This document shows positions 22,189 through 29,313 of a stretch of DNA of 29,313 nt, one piece after another. The stretch spans positions 1 to 29,313 of the forward strand of contig JAISPH010000206.1 of the NCBI GenBank assembly GCA_031275035.1, in the 5' to 3' direction. Source of the stretch: Treponema sp. GTDB taxonomy: Bacteria > Spirochaetota > Spirochaetia > Treponematales > Breznakiellaceae. Each line of letters starts with the position of its first letter. Positions within the stretch are counted from its first letter, which is position 1. The notes beneath the pieces are model-generated. The model ran no database searches, had not been told where the DNA came from, and worked only from the letters and a program-made list of their open reading frames with translations. Both the position numbers and the translations under genes were made by a program.

Positions 22189-22662
22189 TTAGGTTCCCTT
22201 GGCCGATTCAATCGCCACCGAAAGACAAAAGCTGTTTTCAAAAACCGTAAAGGGGATACACATGATTCTGGCCAGATTGGTGGACCATTTAATGGTGTGC
22301 CCCCTGCCTTTAACAATTGAAGGAAGGGAGATAACCAGCCTGAAGGCTTCTTCAAGCTCCCGCTTGACGTTTCCCGCTATGATGTTGACGATTTCGCCCA
22401 CCGCATCCACCACTTCCTCGTCCAGCTCTTTGTGTTCCGATCCGGTCAGCAGCCCCGTAAGCTTTGCGGCCAGTTCCGTTTTCATCGAGATAACTACCGC
22501 GCCCCGGGCTTCGCCGGTAAGTCCTATAATTGCGGATATATCCCAGTCCTGGGGAGCGTTTTTGTTTTCAAAGTAGGGGTGCCCCGCGGCAAGCTCGCAG
22601 CCGACAAAATCCTTGAAAACACTGACGCATACATCTACAAAGGGTTTAATATATCTTTCCAT
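22189..22662 (-). CDS. cheX: chemotaxis phosphatase CheX
   Basis: The 157-residue product is a CheC/CheX/FliY-family phosphatase that removes phosphate from CheY-P and is the typical signal-terminating enzyme in spirochaetes. The catalytic motif is seen in DAVGEIVNIIAGN (Glu90, Asn93). A single such motif in a protein of this length fits CheX better than CheC, which has two. AGGAAGCAGG precedes ATG 22660-22662. It lies 35 bp downstream of cheY, its likely substrate gene, in the same direction. Confidence 0.92.
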   Translation of the reverse strand: MERYIKPFVDVCVSVFKDFVGCELAAGHPYFENKNAPQDWDISAIIGLTGEARGAVVISMKTELAAKLTGLLTGSEHKELDEEVVDAVGEIVNIIAGNVKRELEEAFRLVISLPSIVKGRGHTIKWSTNLARIMCIPFTVFENSFCLSVAIESAKGT

Positions 22663-22697
22663 ACCTGCTTCCTTTTACGTTTTCTTATACGCGTTTT

Positions 22698-23066
22698 TTA
22701 GATCGCTATTTTACTGAGCTTTTCGAAAAATATTTTTTCATTAACCGGTTTAACGATGTAATCGGTGGCGCCGCTGCTGAGGGCCTCTACCACGTTAAGC
22801 CTTGCGGCTTCGCTGGTAACCATGATGATAGGCAGATCCTTGTAGTCTTCCATATTTCTGACTTTCTTCAGAAAATCAATGCCCGACAACCTCGGCATGT
22901 TCCAGTCCAGCAGAATCAAATCGATCTTCTGTTCCTGCAGGCGCAGCAGGGCTTCTTCCCCATTGGGAGCTTCAACATATTGGCAGGGAATGTTTAACTG
23001 CGAAAACGTACTTTTCACGATTCTTCTCATTATTTGAGAATCATCAACAACCATGACAGTCTTCAT
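22698..23066 (-). CDS. cheY: chemotaxis response regulator CheY
   Basis: A 122-residue single receiver domain with Asp8-Asp9, phosphorylation site Asp54 in LLDWNMPRLSG, Thr84 and Lys106 in VKPV, all residues needed for phosphorylation and conformational switching. It probably binds the flagellar motor switch and is reset by the CheX encoded next. The start ATG 23064-23066 has GAGGAG 8 nt upstream. A strong sigma-70 type promoter lies at 23105-23133. The rest of the chemotaxis set (cheA, cheW) is not in the window. Confidence 0.94.
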   Translation of the reverse strand: MKTVMVVDDSQIMRRIVKSTFSQLNIPCQYVEAPNGEEALLRLQEQKIDLILLDWNMPRLSGIDFLKKVRNMEDYKDLPIIMVTSEAARLNVVEALSSGATDYIVKPVNEKIFFEKLSKIAI

Positions 23067-23104
23067 CGAATGATCTCCTCAGTTACCGCTCACTGGTTAA
23101 GGGG

Positions 23105-23133
23105 AGTTTAGTATTTTCGGGATTTCTTGTCAA
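23105..23133 (-). promoter_or_regulatory. cheY promoter
   Basis: On the minus strand a consensus TTGACA (23133 to 23128), a 17-nt spacer and TAAACT (23110 to 23105). The -35 box overlaps the -35 box of the divergent azlC promoter. Confidence 0.7.
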
Positions 23134-23156
23134 TCTTATTGTGTTTTTGATATTAT
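23127..23156 (+). promoter_or_regulatory. azlC promoter
   Basis: TTGTCA (23127-23132), an 18-nt spacer and TATTAT (23151-23156), 10 nt before the azlC ATG. There is no room for a Shine-Dalgarno in the expected transcript. The -35 box shares five bases with the divergent cheY -35 box. Confidence 0.6.
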
Positions 23157-23166
23157 TGCCCTTACC

Positions 23167-23913
23167 ATGTACGGCCGGCTTAAAATCTTTTCCAGGGCGC
23201 TTAAGTATTCCTTCCCCGTTTTGCTGGGGTATGTGGCGATAGGCGTTGCCTTCGGCCTGCTGCTGGCCGGCGCGGGATACCCCTGGTGGCTCGCCCCGGT
23301 TATGAGCGTGGTCATGTACGCCGGGGCGGGCCAGTTTATCGCGGTGGGGCTTTTTACTGCGGGGGCCGGGCTCTGGGAGGCGCTTCTGGTACAGTTGGTG
23401 GTAAACGCCCGGCACATGGCCTATGGGATTACCATGTTTAAGCGCTTCAACGCCTCAGGCCCCTTTAAGGGCTACCTTGTCTTTGCCCTGACGGATGAAA
23501 CCTTCGCCCTTCTCTCCTCTTTGCCGGAGGAGGACGGCGGCGGGGACCGGCCCCTGTTTATGTTTTTGACGGCCCTCCTGGATCAGTGCTACTGGATCGC
23601 CGGGTCCCTCCTCGGCGCAGCCGCGGGCTCCCTTCTTCCCTTCGGCATGGAAGGGATAGGCTTTGCCCTGACCGCCCTCTTTGTGGTCCTTATGATAGAG
23701 CAGTTCCTCCAGGCCCGGAAGGCGGCGGCGCAGTCCGGCCGGGCCTATCTGACGCCCTTCCTTATCCCGGCTCCGGCGGCGGTCCTGGCGGTTCTGGTTC
23801 TGCCCCCTCGTTTGACCATTCTCGCCGCCCTGGCGGTATCCCTGATCCTGATCCAGGTTCTGGCTGTTCCCGGCGCCAGGGAACAGCCGCCCTTAAGCCC
23901 GGAGGGTACATGA
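23167..23913 (+). CDS. azlC: AzlC family branched-chain amino acid permease
   Basis: The 248-residue polytopic membrane protein is the large subunit of the AzlCD exporter of branched-chain amino acids. Family features are SFPVLLGYVAIGVAFG near the N terminus, MYAGAGQFIAVGL, VVNARHMAYGI and ALTDETFALL. The hydrophobic profile suggests about five or more membrane helices. The ATG at 23167 lies 10 nt after the -10 box and lacks a Shine-Dalgarno. It overlaps azlD by ATGA at 23910-23913. An earlier start is not available in frame near the promoter. Confidence 0.93.
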   Translation: MYGRLKIFSRALKYSFPVLLGYVAIGVAFGLLLAGAGYPWWLAPVMSVVMYAGAGQFIAVGLFTAGAGLWEALLVQLVVNARHMAYGITMFKRFNASGPFKGYLVFALTDETFALLSSLPEEDGGGDRPLFMFLTALLDQCYWIAGSLLGAAAGSLLPFGMEGIGFALTALFVVLMIEQFLQARKAAAQSGRAYLTPFLIPAPAAVLAVLVLPPRLTILAALAVSLILIQVLAVPGAREQPPLSPEGT

Positions 23914-24329
23914 AGGTAAGCGTAAACGCCGCCCTCGTTATGACCTTTGCCATGGGGGCGGTTATTCTGTTTTGCCGGGTCTTTCCGTTCCTCTTTTTCC
24001 GGGAGCGGAAGCCGGGGGCCGGAAAGGATCCCGGACCGCCGGATCTTCCGGCGGATAAGGGCCGGGAGGACCCGCCGTCAAAGCGGACCTCCAGGCGGAA
24101 CCTCAGGGAGAGCTTTCTTGCCTTGGTGGAAAAAACGGCGCCCCCGGCGGCCATGACCGTTTTGGCCTTTAACGCTGTCAGCGCCCCCATCAAGGAGGAT
24201 CTTTCCCGGGCCCTGCCGGTTCTTGCCGCTTCGGCCTTTACCGCGGCAGTTCATCTTTGGAAACGAAACGCCCTGCTCAGCATTCTGGGAGGTACCGCCT
24301 TCTACATGGTTCTGGAACGTGTTTTGTAG
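23910..24329 (+). CDS. azlD: AzlD family branched-chain amino acid transport protein
   Basis: The 139-residue partner of AzlC. It has a first hydrophobic segment (about 6-30, ending FPFLFF), a hydrophilic stretch, then PPAAMTVLAFNAV and two further hydrophobic segments ending GGTAFYMVLERVL. GGAGGG at 23901-23906 precedes ATG 23910, which overlaps the azlC stop in ATGA. AzlD proteins are usually about 105 residues; the excess is a charged Gly/Pro/Arg-rich insert (about 33-65) between the first and second helices. The longer open frame reading from 23586 lies inside azlC and is not the start. Confidence 0.88.
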   Translation: MKVSVNAALVMTFAMGAVILFCRVFPFLFFRERKPGAGKDPGPPDLPADKGREDPPSKRTSRRNLRESFLALVEKTAPPAAMTVLAFNAVSAPIKEDLSRALPVLAASAFTAAVHLWKRNALLSILGGTAFYMVLERVL

Positions 24330-24392
24330 GACGTATCCGGCCCTGTTTTGTAATAATATGCATTCCCCGTCCGGTTTCCTGTATAAATATGC

Positions 24393-24422
24393 TTGACAGC
24401 GTATACTTTTTTGTGTCATTAT
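24393..24422 (+). promoter_or_regulatory. gatC promoter
   Basis: A consensus TTGACA (24393-24398), 18 nt, then CATTAT (24417-24422), 5 nt before the gatC ATG. The overlapping TATAAG at 24420-24425 is a less well-spaced alternative -10. Either way the message would start at or next to the start codon. Confidence 0.6.
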
Positions 24423-24427
24423 AAGAC

Positions 24428-24757
24428 ATGAAAATCGAAGATCTACAGGAAACCGCCGCCCTGGCCCACCTCAGCATGGATGCGGAGGAGCTGGCCGGCG
24501 CTTTCCCCGCCTTTGAGCAGATGCTCGGGTATTTTGCCGCTATGCAGGCGGCCGACGGGGATGGGGCGGCCTTTCCCGGGGACGCCGCCTCTATTGCACA
24601 TTTTTCCTCCGCCCGGACTGTTTCTTCCGGCCACTTCCGGTCTGATAATCCTCCTCATAATCCTCAGGGCCTGAATGATTGGCCGTTAAACAGCGATCTG
24701 CTGAATAATGCGGGCGATCGGGACGGCCCCTTCATTGTGGTTCCTAACGTCCTGTAA
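24428..24757 (+). CDS. gatC: Asp/Glu-tRNA amidotransferase subunit C
   Basis: The 109-residue GatC scaffold subunit wraps around GatA and holds the GatCAB complex together. The N-terminal helices LQETAALAHLSMDAEELAGA and FEQMLGYFAAM are typical, as is a C-terminal DLLNNAGDRDGPFIVVPNVL. ATG 24428 has no Shine-Dalgarno and a -10 box ends 5 nt upstream, so it appears leaderless. It leads gatA, gatB and aspS in one direction; 66 bp to gatA contain a hairpin. Confidence 0.92.
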   Translation: MKIEDLQETAALAHLSMDAEELAGAFPAFEQMLGYFAAMQAADGDGAAFPGDAASIAHFSSARTVSSGHFRSDNPPHNPQGLNDWPLNSDLLNNAGDRDGPFIVVPNVL

Positions 24758-24762
24758 AAATC

Positions 24763-24798
24763 ACCGTAAAGGCGAATAGTTTATTTTTTCGCCCCGGT
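24763..24798 (+). promoter_or_regulatory. hairpin in the gatC-gatA spacer
   Basis: ACCG (24763-24766) and GGCGAA (24771-24776) pair with TTCGCC (24788-24793) and CGGT (24795-24798), an interrupted stem with an AT-rich loop. No T tract follows the stem, so it may be a processing or pausing element, not a full terminator. Confidence 0.4.
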
Positions 24799-24823
24799 AA
24801 AAATTAGTGCGGAGTATTGATCC

Positions 24824-26344
24824 ATGCCATACACATTGCCCGAGGGCTATTTATCCTATGCTCAAGCCTGGGAAGAAAAGATAGGGGCCTTTATCGAATT
24901 TACCCCCGGTTCGGCGTCATCCGTGGCGGCGCCGTCCATGACGGGGGAGGCCGGCGTTTCCCCCGGTTCCGGCCCGGCCGGTCTCAAGGGGCTTCCCTTT
25001 GCGGTAAAAGACAATATCGCGGTGAAGGGTTTTTCCATAAGCTGCGGGTCCAGACTGCTGGAGGGCCTCCGCTCCCCCTATACCGCTACGGCGGTACAGA
25101 AGCTGGAAGCCGCCGGAGCGGCGGTAATAGGCAAGACCAACATGGATGAATTCGGCATGGGCTCTTCCACCGACGCTTCGGCCCTTAAACGGACCAACAA
25201 CCCCTGGGATCAGAGCCGGGTCGCCGGGGGGTCCTCCGGGGGATCCGCCGCGGCGGTGGCGGCGGGGCTGGTTCCCTTCGCCCTTGGTTCCGACACGGGA
25301 GGTTCCGTGCGGCAGCCCGCGGCCTTCTGCGGGGTGGCTGGATTAAAGCCCACCTACGGCGCCGTTTCCCGGTACGGCCTGGTGGCTTATGCCTCAAGCC
25401 TTGAGGGAATAGGGGTCCTTGCCGATACCGCAGCCCGGTGCCGGTCGGTCTTTTCCGTTATCCGGGGGAAGGATCCCCTGGATCAGACCTCTCAGGACGC
25501 CCCCCCCGGCGCGCCGCCCCTGGAGGAAAGGGGCCGGTCCAGGACCATCGGGGTCCTCCCGGCGGAGGCCGTCGCCAGGGCCCTTGCCGCCGCCGCCGGG
25601 ACCGGTGAAATCGCGGATGGGGCGGCTTCGGCCGCCCGGATTGCGGCGGAAGCGGCGAAACTGGAGCCGGAGGTCCGCCGGGGTTTTGAAGCCGCTAAGG
25701 AACGTTTTATTGCCCTTGGGTATAAGCTTGAGGATGTGGAACTGCCCATTCTCAAATACGGGGTTCCCGCCTATTATACCATTGCCGCCGCCGAAGCCAG
25801 CGCGAACCTTGCCCGCTTCGACGGTATACGTTACGGCCGCCGGCCCGGCTGGGCGGAAAACCCCGACGACCTTATCGACAAAACCAGGGAGGCGGGCTTC
25901 GGCGCCGAGGTAAAGCTGCGTATCCTTTTGGGGACCTTTGTACTCCGTTCCGGTTTTCAGGACCGGTACTATCTCCGGGCCCAGCGGATCAGGGCGGGAA
26001 TACGCCGGAGTTTCGAGGCTCTGCTGGGAAGCTCCGGTTACGGCGGCGGCTCTCCCCGGTTCGACGCCATACTTATGCCGGTATTCCCCACCAGGGCCTT
26101 TGGCCGGGGCGATGCGGCCCTGTCCCCCTTTGCCCAGAAGGCGGCGGATCTCTATACCTGCTGCGCCAATCTGGCGGGGCTTCCGGCTCTCTCCTTTCCC
26201 GCCCAGGTTGAAGGGGGGCTCCCCGTGGGGGTTCAGCTTTTAGGCCGGGCCTTTGCGGAGGGCGTTATCCTGGATATCGCCGAAACCTACGAAGCGGCCC
26301 ATCCCTTTCCCCGTCCCCAGGGATACCGGGCCTTTTGGAGTTAG
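24824..26344 (+). CDS. gatA: Asp/Glu-tRNA amidotransferase subunit A
   Basis: The 506-residue amidase subunit releases ammonia from glutamine for the transamidation of misacylated Asp-tRNA(Asn) and/or Glu-tRNA(Gln). The amidase-signature triad is intact: Lys62 in FAVKDNI, cis-Ser137 in VAGGSSGGSA and nucleophile Ser161 in GSDTGGSVRQPA. The spacings (75 and 24) are those I recall for Staphylococcus aureus GatA. The typical GLKPTYG and SRYGL segments follow. Ala/Gly-rich stretches (about 27-52 and 225-275) lengthen the protein slightly. CGGAG nine nt upstream supports ATG 24824. The gatB start lies 3 nt beyond the stop. Confidence 0.97.
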   Translation: MPYTLPEGYLSYAQAWEEKIGAFIEFTPGSASSVAAPSMTGEAGVSPGSGPAGLKGLPFAVKDNIAVKGFSISCGSRLLEGLRSPYTATAVQKLEAAGAAVIGKTNMDEFGMGSSTDASALKRTNNPWDQSRVAGGSSGGSAAAVAAGLVPFALGSDTGGSVRQPAAFCGVAGLKPTYGAVSRYGLVAYASSLEGIGVLADTAARCRSVFSVIRGKDPLDQTSQDAPPGAPPLEERGRSRTIGVLPAEAVARALAAAAGTGEIADGAASAARIAAEAAKLEPEVRRGFEAAKERFIALGYKLEDVELPILKYGVPAYYTIAAAEASANLARFDGIRYGRRPGWAENPDDLIDKTREAGFGAEVKLRILLGTFVLRSGFQDRYYLRAQRIRAGIRRSFEALLGSSGYGGGSPRFDAILMPVFPTRAFGRGDAALSPFAQKAADLYTCCANLAGLPALSFPAQVEGGLPVGVQLLGRAFAEGVILDIAETYEAAHPFPRPQGYRAFWS

Positions 26345-26346
26345 CC

Positions 26347-27840
26347 ATGTACCAGTCGTTTATAGGACTTGAGGTCCATATTCATCTTTTAACCAAAACC
26401 AAGGTCTTCTGCGGCTGCCGTTCCGCCTTTGGGGATGAGCCCAATACCAATGTCTGTCCCGTCTGCATGGGGTATCCGGGGGTGCTGCCCTCCCTTAATA
26501 TCGAAGCCATGCGCATGGGCTCGATGGTGGCCCGTTCCCTTAACTGCCGCATCCCCGAAAAGACCTGGTTTGAGCGGAAACAGTACTTCTATCCCGATAT
26601 GCCCAAGAACTATCAGATTTCCCAGTTCGCCTCCCCCCTGGGACAGGAGGGCTTTGTGGAACTGGAGGGAAGGGGGCGGCATCCCGGTTCAAGGCCGGTC
26701 AGGAAGAAGGTGCGGATCAAGGAATGTCATCTTGAGGAGGATGCGGGCAAGATGATCCACACCGGCACCGCGTCTCTTCTGGACTATAACCGGGCGGGAG
26801 TTTCCCTGCTGGAGATTGTTACCGAACCGGATATGGAAAACGGGGATGAGGCGGAATTGTTTATCCATCAGCTGAGGCGCATGGTCCGTTACCTGGGGGT
26901 CTGCGACGGCAACATGGAAGAGGGCTCCCTCAGGGCGGACGCCAATGTGTCGATCAACATTCCCGGCGGGGGGCTGGGGAAAAAGGTTGAGATAAAGAAC
27001 CTCAACTCCTCCCGTTTTGTACGGCTGGCCCTGGATTATGAAATAAAACGCCAGGGGGAACTTTTGGACGCGGGGAAGGCCGTGGTCCAGGAAACCCGGC
27101 TTTGGAACGAAAACCGGGATGAGACCATGCCCATGCGGCAGAAGGAAAATGCCCAGGATTACCGCTACTTCCCCGAGCCGGATCTTCCGGTCTTTGTTCC
27201 TGACGGCGCTTTTCTTCAATCCGTGGAGGACGCCCTTGTGGAACTGCCCCAGGCCCGGGTCCGCCGCCTTGCCGGGGATTACGGCCTTACCGGAGAACAG
27301 GCGGATCTTATCTGCGAAGAGAAGGCCCAGGCGGATTATTTTGAGGAAGCCGCCGCCGAGGCGGTCAAACGGGGCCTGGAAAAACGAACCGCGGCGGGAC
27401 GTATCGCCAACTTTCTTTTGACCGACATAAAACATATACTTAACCGGGAGGGCATTCCGGTCCAGCGGATTGGCCAGTTGAAGCTGACCCCCCGCCGGCT
27501 TGCGGCGCTGACCGCGGCGCTGATCCGGGGGCGGGTGTCGGGCAAAAACGGCAAGGAGGCCCTTGAGGCGGCGCTGGCGGAGGACCGGGACCCGGAGGAG
27601 CTTATCCGGGAACGGGGCTGGGAGCAGATCACCGACCCCGCCCAAATAGCCGAAGCGGTTAAGGCGGTGGCCGCGGCGGAGGCCGGAACCGTAGCCGAAG
27701 CCCGTCAAACGGAGGCCGGCGGCAGGCGCCGTCAGACCCTGACGGCTTTTCTGGTGGGCAAGGTTCTGGCCGCCACCGGCGGCAGGGCGGAGGCGAAACT
27801 GGCCCGGACCCAGGTGGAAGCCTTAATACAGCAGGGGTAG
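26347..27840 (+). CDS. gatB: Asp/Glu-tRNA amidotransferase subunit B
   Basis: The 497-residue GatB kinase/transamidase subunit phosphorylates the misacylated tRNA and amidates it with ammonia from GatA. It begins with FIGLEVHIHLLT, then the zinc-site cysteines Cys22-x-Cys24 and Cys37-x-x-Cys40. YFYPDMPKNYQISQ, ECHLEEDAGKMIH, DYNRAG.SLLEIVTEPD-type and ADANVSIN segments follow, all characteristic. The C-terminal helical/YqeY tail has an Ala-rich extension (about 400-480). ATG 26347 is chosen because GGAG (26337-26340) lies 6 nt upstream and the family begins MYQSFIGLEVH; the frame extends four codons further but without a site. aspS follows after 3 nt. Confidence 0.97.
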   Translation: MYQSFIGLEVHIHLLTKTKVFCGCRSAFGDEPNTNVCPVCMGYPGVLPSLNIEAMRMGSMVARSLNCRIPEKTWFERKQYFYPDMPKNYQISQFASPLGQEGFVELEGRGRHPGSRPVRKKVRIKECHLEEDAGKMIHTGTASLLDYNRAGVSLLEIVTEPDMENGDEAELFIHQLRRMVRYLGVCDGNMEEGSLRADANVSINIPGGGLGKKVEIKNLNSSRFVRLALDYEIKRQGELLDAGKAVVQETRLWNENRDETMPMRQKENAQDYRYFPEPDLPVFVPDGAFLQSVEDALVELPQARVRRLAGDYGLTGEQADLICEEKAQADYFEEAAAEAVKRGLEKRTAAGRIANFLLTDIKHILNREGIPVQRIGQLKLTPRRLAALTAALIRGRVSGKNGKEALEAALAEDRDPEELIRERGWEQITDPAQIAEAVKAVAAAEAGTVAEARQTEAGGRRRQTLTAFLVGKVLAATGGRAEAKLARTQVEALIQQG

Positions 27841-27843
27841 ATC

Positions 27844-29199
27844 ATGCGCGTTCTTGCCAAAGACATAGGAGCCGCCGCCCGGGACAGGCCGGGGGAGGAG
27901 GCGGAAGCCTCGGGCTGGGTCCACCGGATCAGGGAACTGGGAGGAGTGGTCTTTGTGATGCTCCGGGACCGGTCCGGGCTGGTTCAGCTTGTTTTGGAGG
28001 AAAAGCCGGTTTCCGCCGGCGGAAGCCCCCTGACCCTGGAGTCGGCGATCCGGGTCCGGGGCCTGCCCGCCTTAAACGAAAAGGCTCCCGGCGGGGCGGA
28101 ACTGAAGGTCCGTTCCCTGGAATGCCTTGCCCGGGCCGGGCCGGATCTTCCCTACCAGGTAAACGCCGACGCCTCCAGGGCGGGGCTTGAGACCATACTC
28201 GACAACCGGATCCTCTCTCTGCGGAATCCGAAGATCCGGGGGATCTTCAAAATTCAAGCCGTTATTATCGAAGCCTTCGCCGAATACCTGCGGGGACAGG
28301 ATTTTACGGAAATTAAGACAAGCAAGCTTGTGGGAAGCGGCACCGAGGGGGGCACCAACCTGTTCGAGGTGGAGTACTTTGACCGCAAGGTGTACCTGGC
28401 CCAGTCGCCGCAGTTTTATAAAGAAGTTATGGTAGCCTCCGGGCTGGAACGGGTTTTTGAAATCGGGCCTGTCTACCGGGCCGAAAAGCACGATACCCCC
28501 CGGCATATTAACGAGTATGTCTCCATGGATGTGGAGATGGGCTTTATCGAATCCGAGGAGGAGCTTATCGAACTGGAGAAGGGCCTCCTTGCCCATATCT
28601 TCGAGGCGGTGGCCCGGAAGAACGGCCCCGAGCTGGCCCTCTGGACGGCCCGGGTTCCCCCGCCGGACGCGGTCTTTAAGGCTCCTACGGTTTCCTATGA
28701 CGAGGCCCTCAGGATCGCCAACGGGAAGGCCGGGGGCGGCCGTATCTTCGATATTAACCCCGAGGCGGAACGGATCCTCTGCGAATGGGCCCTCCGGGAA
28801 AAGGGCATAGACCTGATCTTCGTCAACCGTTTTCCCCGGCGGCACCGGCCCTTCTATACCTATCCCCTGGAAACCGGGGGAGAGGGCGCCGGCAAGGAAG
28901 CCGCCGGCAGGGAAGCCGCCGCCGCTTCTACCATGAGTTTCGACGCTGTTTTCCGGGGCCTGGAGATTACCTCCGGCGGCAGGCGGCAGCACGACTACGG
29001 GGCCTTCCTCGAGGCACTCCCCAAATTCGGCCTGAGGGCGGAAGATTTTAAGGACTATCTTTTTCTGCTCAAATACGGCTGCCCGCCCCACGGCGGCTTT
29101 GCCATAGGCTGCGAGCGGCTTACCCAGAAAATTCTTGGCCTTGACAATGTAAAGGAGGCGAGCCTCTTCCCCAGAGACCGTAAACGGGTTGAACCCTAG
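27844..29199 (+). CDS. aspS: aspartyl-tRNA synthetase, archaeal/eukaryotic type, predicted non-discriminating
   Basis: The 451-residue class II synthetase is of the compact archaeal/eukaryotic AspRS type, without the bacterial GAD insertion. It has an N-terminal anticodon-binding OB fold (about 18-105), motif 2 around VYRAEKHDTPRHINEY and motif 3 GFAIGCERL near the end. An N-terminal His27 (GWVHRIRELGG) and Pro82 (EKAPGGAE) occupy the positions at which His and Pro mark non-discriminating AspRS that also charges tRNA(Asn); this is from memory of archaeal enzyme studies. Being last in gatCAB, it fits indirect Asn-tRNA synthesis. An Ala/Gly/Glu insert (about 343-362) interrupts the catalytic domain. 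Assignment as AsnRS is less likely because of the overall AspRS pattern. No terminator is visible after the stop. Confidence 0.94.
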   Translation: MRVLAKDIGAAARDRPGEEAEASGWVHRIRELGGVVFVMLRDRSGLVQLVLEEKPVSAGGSPLTLESAIRVRGLPALNEKAPGGAELKVRSLECLARAGPDLPYQVNADASRAGLETILDNRILSLRNPKIRGIFKIQAVIIEAFAEYLRGQDFTEIKTSKLVGSGTEGGTNLFEVEYFDRKVYLAQSPQFYKEVMVASGLERVFEIGPVYRAEKHDTPRHINEYVSMDVEMGFIESEEELIELEKGLLAHIFEAVARKNGPELALWTARVPPPDAVFKAPTVSYDEALRIANGKAGGGRIFDINPEAERILCEWALREKGIDLIFVNRFPRRHRPFYTYPLETGGEGAGKEAAGREAAAASTMSFDAVFRGLEITSGGRRQHDYGAFLEALPKFGLRAEDFKDYLFLLKYGCPPHGGFAIGCERLTQKILGLDNVKEASLFPRDRKRVEP

Positions 29200-29313
29200 G
29201 GCAACACTGATTTAATCATGGTTATAAGCGCCCAGCCTCTCAGCCTAAAAATGATGGTATGAAAAAAAGCTCAAACGGCCGGTTTCGCCAGGAAATCCCC
29301 GGTTCCCGCTCCC
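29200..29313. other. right-edge segment, no supported gene
   Basis: No terminator hairpin is obvious after aspS. An ATG at 29259 opens a frame to the window end (MKKSSNGRFRQEIPG...), only 18 codons long and without a Shine-Dalgarno, so it could be the start of the next gene or chance. Confidence 0.3.

Noticed and set aside
26335..26346. Four-codon upstream extension of gatB
   Set aside because: It lies inside the end of gatA and its ribosome binding site region; ATG 26347 has GGAG 6 nt upstream and fits the family N terminus.
29259..29313. Start of a further gene at the right edge
   Set aside because: Only 18 codons are visible, with no Shine-Dalgarno and no recognisable domain.

Overview
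The window looks like a chromosomal segment of a fairly GC-rich spirochaete, most likely a Treponema-type organism. This is inferred from gene content and protein character (RR/HK/binding-protein sensory sets, CheX with CheY, gatCAB beside an archaeal-type AspRS, a Lon protease with a Lys/Ala-rich linker). No rRNA or other species marker is present, so the assignment is tentative. I see no transposase, integrase, CRISPR array, tRNA or rRNA.

Layout. 1-1059 has no convincing gene. It holds a 21-bp tandem repeat entering from the left edge, a run of 20 G, and an array of about 13 dyad-symmetric units spaced about 36-37 bp. 1060-6868 is on the minus strand: lon in its own unit, and a tight sigma factor / divergent polysaccharide deacetylase / tsaD cluster. 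7069-9817 is on the plus strand: a conserved-looking hypothetical protein, a YrdC/YciO-like protein and a cardiolipin synthase-type PLD enzyme. 9846-15976 is on the minus strand: a ClC-type transporter overlapping a family B DNA polymerase, then a six-TM chemotaxis transducer. 16337-16696 (plus) is a lone CheY-like receiver protein. 16776-21260 (minus) is an overlapping three-gene sensory operon (AraC-type response regulator, YesM-type kinase, sugar-type binding protein). A second copy of the dyad array follows. 21608-23066 (minus) is cheY-cheX-AMMECR1. 23167-24329 (plus) is azlC-azlD. 24428-29199 (plus) is gatC-gatA-gatB-aspS, a complete Asp-tRNA(Asn)/Glu-tRNA(Gln) transamidation set with an AspRS carrying the residues expected of a non-discriminating enzyme.

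The most interesting signal is non-coding. A 52-nt element occurs twice, just downstream of a TATAAT box, ahead of the transducer gene (11968 to 11917, minus) and ahead of the CheY-like gene (16123-16174, plus). The two copies differ at 9 positions with no indels. The differences inside the outer 10-bp stem are tolerated as G-U pairs in the sense RNA, which points to a conserved RNA leader shared by two signalling genes. The CheY-like gene's leader continues with further hairpins, including a good intrinsic terminator at 16237-16266 upstream of the ribosome binding site, so attenuation or a short independent RNA is plausible.

Other non-coding themes are two related dyad arrays about 20 kb apart, a small palindromic repeat shared by three gene leaders, and several genes (7069 gene, AraC-type regulator, gatC, azlC) whose -10 box lies only 5-10 nt before the ATG with no Shine-Dalgarno. 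Those genes look leaderless, in contrast to neighbours with clear GGAGG sites.
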